A stretch of DNA of 41,064 nt, from the NCBI RefSeq assembly GCF_900104615.1, contig NZ_LT629939.1, forward strand, positions 556,819-597,882, in the 5' to 3' direction. The stretch comes from Merdimmobilis hominis (lineage in GTDB: Bacteria > Bacillota > Clostridia > Oscillospirales > Ruminococcaceae). Both the position numbers and the translations under genes were made by a program. The stretch's first letter is position 1; every line of letters starts with the position of its first letter. Below are positions 1 to 10,900 of this stretch, one piece after another. The notes beneath the pieces are model-generated. The model worked only from the letters and a program-made list of their open reading frames with translations, searched no databases and was not told the DNA's origin.

Positions 1-2
1 AT

Positions 3-233
3 GAGGCCGCCCTCATTGAGGCACTGCAAAACAAGGTTATCGCAGGCGCGGCGCTGGATGTCCAGGAGACTGAGCCCCCGGCAGAGGACAACCCCCTTTA
101 CACCATGGAGAATGTCATCCTGACTCCCCACATGGGCTGGAAAGGGCTGGAGACCCGGCAGCGGCTCCTCTCCCTCCTCAAAAAGAATATCGATGCGTAT
201 TTGGCGGGAAACCCCATCAATGTAGTAGGTTAA
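3..233 (+). CDS. D-isomer 2-hydroxyacid dehydrogenase, C-terminal part (5' end outside window)
   Basis: The gene enters from the left edge in the frame beginning at base 3 and ends at TAA 231-233, giving the last 76 residues. The piece contains the family signature AALDVQETEPP (catalytic Glu region), then NPLY, then VILTPHMGW, where the His of TPH is the catalytic acid/base of NAD-dependent D-2-hydroxyacid dehydrogenases. The end, NIDAYLAGNPINVV, matches the usual C-terminus of glycerate, phosphoglycerate or hydroxypyruvate reductase-type members. The substrate cannot be decided because the NAD-binding Rossmann core and most of the substrate pocket lie outside the window. A strong terminator follows about 40 bp downstream, so this is the last gene of its transcript. 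Confidence 0.85.
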   Translation, partial: EAALIEALQNKVIAGAALDVQETEPPAEDNPLYTMENVILTPHMGWKGLETRQRLLSLLKKNIDAYLAGNPINVVG

Positions 234-270
234 CCCCTGGCATCTTTTCCAAAGTCCCCGCATAATAATA

Positions 271-300
271 AGAGGCCGGCCCAAATTGGGCCGGCCTCTT
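271..300. terminator. Bidirectional rho-independent terminator
   Basis: A GC-rich inverted repeat (AGAGGCCGGCCC, short AAATT loop region, GGGCCGGCCTCT) ends in a T-run on the plus strand and has A/T residues on the other side. It lies between two convergent genes, the dehydrogenase tail (+) and the M20 amidohydrolase (-), and probably serves both. Confidence 0.85.
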
Positions 301-316
301 TCGCCGTTTTACCAGG

Positions 317-1492
317 TTATTTGTTGTGTTTCAGCCACTGGATGGCACAGTTGGCAAAGGTGGCGGCGCCGATGGGCAGGGCGCTCTCGTCAAAGACCAC
401 GTTGGGGTTGTGGCAGGAGTAACGGCCCTCAGGGTCAGCAACCTCAGCGCCGATGTTGAAGAAGGCGCCGGGCACCAGGCCGGTCAGCAGGGCGAAGTCC
501 TCAGAGCCCATGACTGCGGGGATCTCGTGGAGCTTGTCCGCACCCAGGAAGTCGCTGATGTAGCCGTGCATCTCCTTGGTGAAGGCGCTCTCATTGATCA
601 GCGGGCAGACGCCGCCGGTGTACACTACCTCAGCGGTGCAGCGGAATTTCAGGGCAGTGTACTGGGCGATCTCCACCAGGCGGGATTTGATGTACTCCCG
701 CACATCGTTGTTGTAGGTGCGGATGGAACCCTCCATCACCGCATACTCGGGGATGATGTTGGGGGCGTCGCCGGCATGGATGGAGCCAATGGTCAGCACG
801 GCGGGTTCCGCGGTGTTGACTTCACGGCTGATGATCTCCTGCAATGCGATATGGGTATGAGCCGCAACATTGATGGGGTCGATGTTGGTGTGGGGGTAAG
901 CGCCGTGGCCGCCTTTGCCGTGGATGGTGATGGTAAACCGGTCAGAGGAAGCCATGAAGGGCCCCTCATGGAAGCCGATGTGGCCGCAGGGCAGGCCCTC
1001 GCCGGTGATGTGCATGCCAAAGGCGCCATCCACTTTGGGGTTTTCCATAACGCCGGCGTCGATCATAGCCTGGGCGCCGGTCAGGCCCTCTTCATCGGGC
1101 TGGAACATGAATTTCACAGTGCCCTCCAGCTCGTCCTCCCGCTCTTTCAGCAGGCGGGCAGCGCCCAGAAGAATGGCGGTGTGGCAGTCGTGGCCGCAGG
1201 TGTGGGCGTAGTTGTTTTTCGAGGCAAAATCCACACCGCTGGTCTCCTGCATGGGCAGGGCATCCATATCGGCCCGCAGCAGCAGCACCTTGCCGGGCTT
1301 GGGGGTGGTGGTGGCCACTACGCCGCAGTTGCAGATTTCCTTGGGCTCGTACCCCATCTCCTTGAGGCACTTGATCACATATTTTGTGGTCTCGGGGAGC
1401 TCAGCGTTGATTTCAGGAGTCTCATGGATGGTTCTTCTATCCTTGACAATCACGTCTTTGAGTTCCTCGGCTCGTTTCATCAAATCGCTCAT
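317..1492 (-). CDS. M20 family metallo-amidohydrolase (hippurate/N-acyl-amino-acid hydrolase type)
   Basis: This 391-residue cytoplasmic enzyme hydrolyses an amide bond in an N-acylated amino acid or related conjugate. Visible M20D features are LLRADMDALPMQE (residues about 71-83), HTCGHDCHTAILLG (97-110) with the metal-binding Cys99 and His101, FMFQPDEEG with the catalytic Glu pair, and the lid domain with DAPNIIPEYA. Length is typical for the family (about 390). The start is placed at ATG 1492 (MSDLMKRAEE) because ACGGAG lies 8 bp upstream. A longer reading frame extends 28 codons further, but those codons run through the promoter at 1548-1576. It is monocistronic between its own promoter and the 271-300 terminator. 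The exact substrate (acetylated, indole-acetyl or benzoyl amino acid) is not readable from sequence. Confidence 0.88.
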   Translation of the reverse strand: MSDLMKRAEELKDVIVKDRRTIHETPEINAELPETTKYVIKCLKEMGYEPKEICNCGVVATTTPKPGKVLLLRADMDALPMQETSGVDFASKNNYAHTCGHDCHTAILLGAARLLKEREDELEGTVKFMFQPDEEGLTGAQAMIDAGVMENPKVDGAFGMHITGEGLPCGHIGFHEGPFMASSDRFTITIHGKGGHGAYPHTNIDPINVAAHTHIALQEIISREVNTAEPAVLTIGSIHAGDAPNIIPEYAVMEGSIRTYNNDVREYIKSRLVEIAQYTALKFRCTAEVVYTGGVCPLINESAFTKEMHGYISDFLGADKLHEIPAVMGSEDFALLTGLVPGAFFNIGAEVADPEGRYSCHNPNVVFDESALPIGAATFANCAIQWLKHNK

Positions 1493-1547
1493 TGTGTTTT
1501 CTCCGTTTCTTTTCTCGACTAAATTTGTCTCGTTTGGGGACGGTCTT

Positions 1548-1576
1548 ATTGTAGCAGGTTTCCGCCGCTTGGTCAA
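1548..1576 (-). promoter_or_regulatory. Sigma-A promoter of the M20 amidohydrolase
   Basis: Read on the minus strand: TTGACC (1576-1571), a 17-bp spacer and TACAAT (1553-1548). It is correctly oriented and 56 bp upstream of the ATG at 1492. Confidence 0.7.
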
Positions 1577-1694
1577 TTGTTTACCGTGTTAAAATTGTCT
1601 AATTGTTCACAGCTCAATTTCCTTTATTTGCTGATATTCCAGCCGCAACTGCAAAAACTATTGGGGAAATACCCATGGGAAAGGATTTGATTTT

Positions 1695-3902
<2,208 letters not shown>

Positions 3903-4053
3903 TGAGCAATCTAAGCCATCAGTAAACAGAAAACCTATATATTCGTTTTTTGAATCGTGTAGAATCGGCTTGAACAGAAGAACAGATTTTTAACTGATAT
4001 TTCCAATTTCCTCTGATGAGGTCGTGCTTTCATCCCACTTTTCTCTCCTTTTT

Positions 4054-4076
4054 GGCCCCCGCTATGTGCGGGGGCC
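4054..4076 (+). terminator. Terminator of the collagen-like gene
   Basis: Stem GGCCCCCGC / GCGGGGGCC with a TATGT loop, followed by TTGTTTATTTT. It lies 150 bp after the stop codon at 3902. The rest of the 3903-4216 spacer holds the AT-rich stretch 4077-4140 and a possible sporulation promoter at 4169-4197; no gene was seen. Confidence 0.8.
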
Positions 4077-4168
4077 TTGTTTATTTTGAAAACACTCAAA
4101 AATGCAAATCCACCCCAAATTTTAAAATTGGAGGCAAAATTCCGCCAGTTTCTCCCCATTTGAGGAGG

Positions 4169-4197
4169 AACCCTGCCATTGCCCCCGGCATACTTTG
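4169..4197 (+). promoter_or_regulatory. Possible sigma-K-type sporulation promoter
   Basis: AACC (4169-4172), a 16-bp gap and CATACTTTG (4189-4197) resemble the Bacillus sigma-K pattern mACm-N16/17-CATAnnnTA with one mismatch at the end. No good sigma-A hexamer pair was seen here. The predicted start would fall immediately before the ribosome site AGGAGG at 4203, which is a very short leader, so the call is tentative. Confidence 0.35.
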
Positions 4198-4216
4198 GGG
4201 ATAGGAGGTTATGCTG

Positions 4217-4732
4217 ATGAACATTTATCGAAACCAATCAAGCCCTTTCTTTTACTGCACCCCTCTCTACAGCGGGACTTGTGCCGGATGTGGGGCAGCT
4301 CCCTCTAGCCCATCCTGCCCAGGGGAGTACCCCGTGCCCTATTCTGCATCCCAATGGCTGGTGGAACCCTCCTGGTACAAGAGCGGCGATTCCCTGCGCT
4401 GGTCCTACCGTGGAGGGGAAGGAGTGGGGATCTCCCCGGATGAAGCTACGTTAGCCCTCACTCCGGGCAGGGACTATTTTGTCTCCTACCTGATTCAAGG
4501 GGTACTTCCTCCCCGGGCATCCCTGGAAGTGCTGCCTTACTTTGGGAGCGAGGACCCCATCCCCTTTTCCAGTTCCGGCCACAGCGGAATCCAAGAGGAA
4601 CGGGTAGGAGTCTCCGGAGGGTTTTTACTCCCCGCAGCCAACCCAATGTACCTGACTTTGCAGCTGGCCACCAACAGCCCGGCCCCCATTTCGGTGACCG
4701 GCTCCCTCCACCTCTTCCCTCTGCCCTACTGA
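4217..4732 (+). CDS. Unknown protein sharing the MNIYR start with the collagen-like protein
   Basis: About 171 residues, not recognised as a named family. The start is ATG 4217 because AGGAGG (4203-4208) is exactly 8 bp away; the in-frame ATG at 4211 is too close to it. The first residues MNIYR are the same as the proposed start of the collagen-like protein upstream. The body has Cys near the N-terminus (YCTPLYSGTCAGCG), then a beta-rich stretch with alternating hydrophobics and many Ser/Pro (DSLRWSYRGGEG, DYFVSYLIQG, SVTGSLHLFPLPY), consistent with a small jelly-roll or beta-sandwich. No signal peptide, membrane helix or sorting signal is visible. Context suggests a partner structural protein of a spore or cell surface layer, which is an inference from neighbourhood and the shared N-terminus. 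Confidence 0.6.
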   Translation: MNIYRNQSSPFFYCTPLYSGTCAGCGAAPSSPSCPGEYPVPYSASQWLVEPSWYKSGDSLRWSYRGGEGVGISPDEATLALTPGRDYFVSYLIQGVLPPRASLEVLPYFGSEDPIPFSSSGHSGIQEERVGVSGGFLLPAANPMYLTLQLATNSPAPISVTGSLHLFPLPY

Positions 4733-4903
4733 CGACTGGCGGAAACACCATCCCCTTATTTCGACATCCTTCCCCCCTGGAACTCAACCCTGTAGGGGAG
4801 CCTCCACCCCCAAACCTTCATAGTATACCAATAGGCGCAGCGCCTTTTTTCTTTTTCCGCCGCAGGGCATGCGGCAAATACATGCAGTTGTGGAGGCAAA
4901 CCT

Positions 4904-5983
4904 ATGAACAACCAACCATCCAAACCGAGCCGCCAGAGGTGGTCCGCCATGGAATTGACCGGCCTAGCCCTGGTTCTATCCTCTCTCGCGGCACTGCTCT
5001 ATGCCCCCGACAGCTTGTCGGGCCTTTTCACCGCCATCACCGCGCGGGTCTGCCCCATTGTGGTGGATGTCTTTCTCACCAGCGACGTAGGAGTAGCCAT
5101 TGTGGTCAGTGTCATTGTGGGCCGGGTGTTGGAACGCCTTGGCTTCACCGACGCCCTGATCCGCATTTTCCTGCCGGTGATGGGGACCATGGGAATCAAC
5201 CCCTCGGTGATCATCCCCAGCGTCTATAATATCCTAGGGGATATCAACGCCTCCGGCAAAATCGCCGGCCCCATCCTGGTCAAAGCGGGCGCCACCCGGG
5301 ATGAGATCAAGCTCTCCATCGCCACTATGATCCAGAACCCCCAGTCCTTCGCCACCTTTGCCATCGGCTTGGTGGCCCTGACCGCCTTCGGCATCAACCC
5401 GCTGCCGGTGGTTCTCCTCTCCATCTTCCTGCCCCTCATCGTGGTGCCCTTTCTCCTCTCCCGCACCCTGTATCGGGACACCAAAGCGGTGGAGCTGGAA
5501 ACCCTTCCCCGCTTCACCCCCCAAACCCCGATGATGAAGGTCCTTTTCGACTCCGGCATAGAGGGGATGCAGCTTCTCCTCTTGGTGATCATCCCCGCAG
5601 TGGCCGTTGTGTTCACCCTCATCGGCGTGCTGGATTTTCTGGGCGTCTGGGCCGCCATAGAGGCTGGTATTGGCTCCCTGCTCTCCGCCCTCTGCATTGA
5701 GCCCGGCACTGGGGTGCTCAGCGTCTTGGTCAGCCCCACCCTGGCGGTAGCCCAGCTGCCGGCCCTCACCGGCATCGACCCCCGCTTGGTGGTAGGAGGC
5801 TTCGTCCTCGCCAACTCCGGGTTCCCGCTTTCAGTGGTGCTGGGTCAAGTCCCCGCCACCTGGGCGGAGTCCACCGGCTTGCCGGAGAAGGACGGCCTCA
5901 TCGCCGCGGTGCTGGGCTGCGGCATCCGGCTGGCCACAGCGGCGGCTCTCGCCTACTGGCTCACCCCTTTCATCTTGAGGTAG
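4904..5983 (+). CDS. Gate-domain (nucleoside-recognition-like) polytopic membrane protein
   Basis: This 359-residue integral membrane protein has about eight to ten hydrophobic helices. Two related halves each contain the Gate-type pattern of a re-entrant hydrophobic stretch with conserved Gly/Asn: LPVMGTMGINPSVIIPSVYNI in the first half and LCIEPGTGVLSVLVSPTLAVA in the second. Gate domains occur in concentrative nucleoside carriers, FeoB, SpmA/SpmB and YjiG/YjiH-type proteins, and the present protein is closest in style to the YjiH/SpmAB group by eye. GGAGG (4892-4896) precedes ATG 4904. Its stop is 4 bp upstream of the amidohydrolase start, so the two are almost certainly one transcript and the protein may move the substrate or product of that enzyme. 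Substrate unknown. Confidence 0.7.
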   Translation: MNNQPSKPSRQRWSAMELTGLALVLSSLAALLYAPDSLSGLFTAITARVCPIVVDVFLTSDVGVAIVVSVIVGRVLERLGFTDALIRIFLPVMGTMGINPSVIIPSVYNILGDINASGKIAGPILVKAGATRDEIKLSIATMIQNPQSFATFAIGLVALTAFGINPLPVVLLSIFLPLIVVPFLLSRTLYRDTKAVELETLPRFTPQTPMMKVLFDSGIEGMQLLLLVIIPAVAVVFTLIGVLDFLGVWAAIEAGIGSLLSALCIEPGTGVLSVLVSPTLAVAQLPALTGIDPRLVVGGFVLANSGFPLSVVLGQVPATWAESTGLPEKDGLIAAVLGCGIRLATAAALAYWLTPFILR

Positions 5984-5987
5984 CGCC

Positions 5988-7199
5988 ATGAAGGAAACGT
6001 ATGTGGTCCGCGCCAAAAAAATTGTCACAGCAGGGCCTCTTGGCGCCATCGAACAAGGCGCCTTGGTGGTGGAGGATGGTATCCTGCTGCGGGTTGTCCC
6101 GGAAGGGGAGCTCACGCCCGAAGAGCGGGCCCTCCCCTTGGTGGACTTTGGGGAACTGACCGTCACCCCCGCCTTGGCGGACTGCCACTGCCACCTGCTG
6201 GAATACGCAGCCGGGTCTTTGTATCCGGTAGCGGAACCGGCCCATCTGCTGGCGGGGAAAGCCCTCCTGCTGAACGCCCTTTGCAGCGGCGTAACCGCCT
6301 TGGGGGAACAGATCTGCGGGCACCCGGCCTGCGGCCTCTCGGTAGAGGAATACCGCCAAGCGGTGGAAGGGCTTCCTCTCACCGTCCGGTTTGCCCTTTG
6401 CGGCATCACCCTGGGCACCGAAGGGGCACCCCATTACTCCGCCTTGACAGGAAGTACCCCTGTGGGGAAATCCGACCTTCTCTCCCCCAAGCTGCTGGGG
6501 GACCTGGTAGAGGGGAACGATTACCCGGGGGAGAATGTCTTTCTCAACGCCACCCCAGCCAACCTGCCCCTCTCCCTGACCCCCCAGGCGGGGGAACTGG
6601 TCTTCCGGCGGGAGGAACTGCTGCAAATCGTCAAGGAATACCACCGCCAGGGCAAGCGGGTCGGGGTCCACGTGGGCGGCAGGCAGGGCATCCAGATGGC
6701 CCTGGACTGCAAGGTGGATGTCCTTCATCACGCCCATGGCATCACACCCGCCCAAATGCGGCAGGCAGCCCTCCAAGGGGCCATGGTGGTGGCCACCCCC
6801 TTGGGGGGAACCCACCTTTCCCCCAACCAGCCAGAGGAGATTTTATCCCTCCTGGAAGCCGGTGTGGAGGTCGCCATCGCCACCGACGCTTACCTGCCCC
6901 CTTCGGAGGGGCTGGGCCTTTCCCCCGGAAAGCTCTACGGAACCGAAAGCCTGATGCTGCTGGCCCAGCCGGCCATGGTCCTCCTGCGGGAAAAAGGCTG
7001 GAGCGAAAACGATTGCCTGCGCCTGCTGACCGCCGCCCCCGCCAAGGTCATGGGATGCGAAAACCGGTTTGGGCAGCTCCTGCCGGGGATGGAGGCCACC
7101 TTCCTGGCAGCGAGGGGAATCCCCGGTTTGGAGGTCACCAAGCCGGAGGATATCCGAGCCGTGTACCACCGGGGAAAAGCTGTCATCCAGCGCCTTTAG
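5988..7199 (+). CDS. Metal-dependent amidohydrolase (imidazolonepropionase/cytosine-deaminase-like superfamily)
   Basis: A 403-residue TIM-barrel amidohydrolase. The expected metal ligands are visible: His67 and His69 in LADCHCHL, His228 in VGVHVGG, His247/His248 in DVLHHAHG, and Asp300 in AIATDAY. N- and C-terminal beta-sandwich strands (VVRAKKIVTAG; LPGMEATFLAARG, YHRGKAVIQRL) flank the barrel as in this superfamily. A carboxylated lysine is not evident, so it probably belongs to the mononuclear deaminase/imidazolone-type subgroup, but the substrate cannot be assigned. ATG 5988 is preceded by TTGAGGTAG, with the ribosome site partly inside the upstream gene's end; the 4-bp gap indicates co-transcription and probably linked function with the gate-domain membrane protein. 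Confidence 0.8.
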   Translation: MKETYVVRAKKIVTAGPLGAIEQGALVVEDGILLRVVPEGELTPEERALPLVDFGELTVTPALADCHCHLLEYAAGSLYPVAEPAHLLAGKALLLNALCSGVTALGEQICGHPACGLSVEEYRQAVEGLPLTVRFALCGITLGTEGAPHYSALTGSTPVGKSDLLSPKLLGDLVEGNDYPGENVFLNATPANLPLSLTPQAGELVFRREELLQIVKEYHRQGKRVGVHVGGRQGIQMALDCKVDVLHHAHGITPAQMRQAALQGAMVVATPLGGTHLSPNQPEEILSLLEAGVEVAIATDAYLPPSEGLGLSPGKLYGTESLMLLAQPAMVLLREKGWSENDCLRLLTAAPAKVMGCENRFGQLLPGMEATFLAARGIPGLEVTKPEDIRAVYHRGKAVIQRL

Positions 7200-7317
7200 G
7201 CGGGAAAGTTCCTTCCCATCTTTTTACCGTGCCATAGCCATTTTTGACATCTCTGGATAAAAAATCAATGAATTTCTGGAACATCCTACAGCGAAAATAT
7301 TTAATTTGCCAAAACAG

Positions 7318-7346
7318 TTGACAGCTTCACATTTTTCACGTATAGT
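7318..7346 (+). promoter_or_regulatory. Strong sigma-A promoter of the zinc-ribbon gene
   Basis: TTGACA (7318-7323), a 17-bp spacer and TATAGT (7341-7346): a near-consensus promoter about 60 bp before the ATG at 7407. Confidence 0.85.
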
Positions 7347-7406
7347 TAAAGTCAAGCTGAACGAATGGTTCAGAAAATTTTTTCAAAAAACGAGGTATAC
7401 TACTCC

Positions 7407-7688
7407 ATGTTTCAGGACAAAACTTTAATTTGCAAAGACTGCGGATCCGAATTCATCTTCACTGCTGGCGAGCAGGAGTTCTACGCTGAGAAAGGCTTCA
7501 CCAACGAGCCTCAGCGCTGCAAAGCTTGCCGCAACGCTCGCAAAAACGCCAGAGGCGAATCCAGCAACGGCACCCGTGAGATGTTTGATGCTGTTTGCGC
7601 TGAGTGCGGCAAACCCTGCAAAGTGCCCTTCCAGCCCAGAGAGGATCGCCCTGTTTACTGCAGTGATTGCTTTGCAAACAGAAGATAA
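7407..7688 (+). CDS. Small zinc-ribbon protein with four CxxC knuckles
   Basis: A 93-residue basic cytoplasmic protein with four CxxC pairs: CKDC and CKAC in the first half, and CAEC and CSDC in the second. Two four-cysteine zinc sites are therefore likely. It matches the small 'probable zinc-ribbon' family common in Clostridia, whose biochemical role is not established; nucleic-acid binding is only a guess. The start is ATG 7407 (MFQDKTLICKDCG), with GAGG about 11 bp upstream; a longer in-frame start at 7365 lies in the leader. A near-consensus promoter and a strong terminator frame it as a single, highly expressed unit. Confidence 0.85.
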   Translation: MFQDKTLICKDCGSEFIFTAGEQEFYAEKGFTNEPQRCKACRNARKNARGESSNGTREMFDAVCAECGKPCKVPFQPREDRPVYCSDCFANRR

Positions 7689-7710
7689 TTATAATCATCC
7701 GGAATTAAAC

Positions 7711-7733
7711 AGCACACCCTATAAGGGTGTGCT
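7711..7733 (+). terminator. Terminator of the zinc-ribbon gene
   Basis: Stem AGCACACCC / GGGTGTGCT with a TATAA loop, followed by GTTTTTCTTTTT. Confidence 0.9.
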
Positions 7734-7869
7734 GTTTTTCTTTTTGCCTTCCTTTAGCATAGGGTCTGCCCTCTTCTTGGTGACCGCTGTCTAACAGCTG
7801 CGGCGCTGCCTTTGCGAATCCCTACCTATTTAACCCCCCAGAGTATCTCCCCCTTCCACCCACACAGCA

Positions 7870-7908
7870 AAAGCCACCCCTGGAGGATTCCCTCCGGGGG
7901 TGGCTTTT
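7870..7908 (-). terminator. Terminator of the RND efflux operon
   Basis: AAAAGCCACCCC and GGGGTGGCTTTT form a stem that also encloses the smaller GGAG/CTCC pairing. It lies 15 bp past the RND pump stop codon on the minus strand and ends in a T-run in that direction. Confidence 0.85.
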
Positions 7909-7922
7909 GGCTAGGATGGATT

Positions 7923-10900
7923 TTATTTCGCAGCGGCTTCCAACTTCTTCTGCCGTTTCTGCTGTTTTCGGGACTTGCGGTCCTCTTTGTCGAAAATCAA
8001 ATACAAGGTGGGGATCAAAATCAAGGTTAGCAAGGTGGAGAACAACAGGCCGCCGATGACTACTACCGCCATACTCTCCATCATCTCCACGCCAGAGCCA
8101 AAGGCCATGGGAACCAGCCCCACAACGGTGGTAAGGGTGGACATCAGGATGGGGCGCAGACGGGATTTTCCCGCCATTACCAAAGCGTCGCGAATCTCCA
8201 TCCCCTCATCCCGGCGCAAGATATTGGCGTAGTCGATGAGGACGATAGCGTTGTTTACCACGATGCCTACTAGCATGACAACGCCAAGGAGGGATGCCAT
8301 GTTGATGGAGCTCCCAGTGAGAAGCAAAGCAAAGAAGGACCCAGTCAGTGCAAAAGGCACCGACATCAGGACAACCAAGGAGAACCGCAGGGATTCAAAC
8401 TGGATGGCCATAACGGCAAACACCAGATAGATGGCGATGACCAAGGCGCGGCCGATGGCCGCGAATTCCTCATACATCATCTCCATGTTGCTGCCCTCCC
8501 CCAGCTTGATGCCTTCGGGAAGGCCCATCTTCTGTACCTGCTGGATGGCCAGCCGGGTCATATTATTGATGTTGGACCCGGCGGGAGGGGTCGCTGTCAC
8601 AGTGACCAGATACTCGCCGTCCATCCGCATAATAGAGGAGGGGGCGGTGGAGTAAGTGATGGTGGCCACATCGGTCAAGGCCACCTGTCCGCCCCGTGGG
8701 GTGTCAATCATCAAGCCGTACAGGTCGCTGATATCCTGGAACCGCTCAGGGTCATATTCTACCATGACCGAGTATTCGGTGTCCCCCTGCTGAAGGGTCA
8801 TCGCCTGGGAGCCGGAGATCTTGCTTCTGGCATTGGTTAAAACCGAGGAAGGGGTCATCCCCACCGAACCGGCCAAAATGGGGTCCACCTCGATCTTGGC
8901 GCGGGGGCTACCATCGGAAAGGCTGGTGCTGGCCGTCTGGAATTCCGGCATCTTCACCAGTTCTTCCCGCACCAGCTCTGCCTGCTCCTTGAGGGAAGTC
9001 AAGTTTTTGCCCTGCAAGGTGAGCTGTATCGAGTCGCCGGTGCCGATGGACATCATATTTTGTTTGCTGACCTCCACGCTGCAGTTGGGGATGCCGGCAG
9101 TCAAGTCCCGCATCCGCTGTACAAACTCGTCGCTAGTCATGGAGGCGTCGTCCTTCAGCTTTAAGGAAATGGAGCCGCCGGAACCGCTGCCCATCATGCT
9201 GGCCAGGCCAGAACCGCCGCCCACCGACATGGAGTAGGTCTCCACATCCGGCTCCTTTTTGACAATGTCCTCAATCTGGGTCATGATCTTACTGGTGGAT
9301 TCCAGGTTGAGGCCGTTTTTTACATCGACGCTCATAGAGATCCGGCCGTTTTCCATAGCCGGCATCAATTCCATGTCAATCTGGGAATACATGCCCAAGG
9401 CCGCCACAAACAGCACAATGGCGGTGACCACCACCAGGGCGCGCTTATCAAGCAATTTGCGCATCAGCTGGCCGTAGCGCTCCTCCAGCCGCCGCACAGC
9501 CCGGGCAAAAGAGAAGTCCTTGCGCTCCACCGGTTTGAGGCGGACGAACAGAAGGGGTACCAAAGTCAACGCGCTGACCAGAGAAGCGGTCAAGGAGAAC
9601 ACAATGGTATAGCAGATGTCGTGGAAGAGCTGGCCGCTCATCCCCTGCATCATGCCGATGGGCAGGAAGACCACGATGGTGGTCAAGGTGGAAGCCACAA
9701 TGGACCCCAGCACCAGCTCCGCGCCCTTGATGACGTTTTCTTCAAAGCTGCGCTCCCCTGCCTGGGCTTTGAAGCAGCTGTCGATAACCACGATGGAGTT
9801 ATCCACCAGCATGCCGATGCCGATGACCAAACCGCCCAGGGAGATGAGGTTGATGGTCATGCCGAAGAAGGACATGAGGATCAAGGTAGCAAGCACCGAG
9901 AAGGGCATGGAAAGGCCCACAATCAGGGAAGCTTTCCACTCCCCTAGGAAGACCCACAGCACCACTACGGCGATGGCAAGGCCCTCCACCAAAGCGGAGG
10001 CCACGCTGCGGATATTCTCCATAATATCCTCGCCGCTGTTGCTGGTGACCTCAATCTCCAGGCCCAGCTGCTGGCTGTTCAGATTGTCTACCACCTTAAG
10101 CACCTGGTTGCAGATGTCCACCGTGTTGGCGCTTTGGTTTTTGGCTACCGAGATGCCGATGGTCTCTTTGCCGTCCTGGCGGTAGTAGGAAGAGATTTCC
10201 TCGTCGGCCAGGTTGACCTGGGCCACATCCGAAACGTGGATAATGTCCCCGGAACTTAGGGTGATGGGCACATCTTCCAAACTGTGGTATTCGGTGAACT
10301 CCTGGCTGCCGATCAAACCGACAGTGACGTTGCCCCGGTCCAGGTCACCCAGGGTGACCTCATATTCGGCAGTGGCAATGGCCGAGACCACCTGCTGCAT
10401 GGTGATTTTGTACTGGGAGAGCTTGTTCTCATCCAGCAGTACCTGGACGTATTTTCGGGATCCGCCGCTCACCGACACGTCAGACACGCCTTCAATCTTC
10501 TCAATCTCCGGCACCACGTTGTCCTCCACATAGGCCTTGACATTGTCGTTCGCCTCCGCTTTGATGGAGAGGGACATGATGCTGTTGTTCAGGTTGCTGG
10601 TGTTGACTTCAATGAGCACTGGGTCGGTGCAATCATCCGGCAGCGGGACCAATGCCAAGGCAGAGGAGACATCCTGATATTTTTTATCGATGTCCGCTGA
10701 ATATTCGAACATCATGACCACCATGGACACCCCTTCACTGGAGACCGACTGGGTGCTGTCCACCTCGGACACGTTGGCGATGGCCGCTTCCACCCGATCG
10801 GTGACCATTTTATCCACCTCTTCAGGGGAGGCGCCTGGATATTGGGTCATGACCATCAGCACCGGCATTTCAATCTCCGGGGTGGATTCCAAAGGCATCT

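Noticed and set aside
326-1522. Plus-strand frame opposite the M20 amidohydrolase.
   Set aside because: Gly/Val/His-rich shadow translation; the minus strand carries the catalytic motifs, promoter and terminator.
4756-4950. Minus-strand 64-codon frame between the MNIYR gene and the gate-domain gene.
   Set aside because: No ribosome site or recognisable sequence, and it overlaps the start of the gate-domain gene; the 171-bp spacer holds only a weak AGGC/GCCT hairpin with a T-run near 4832-4855.
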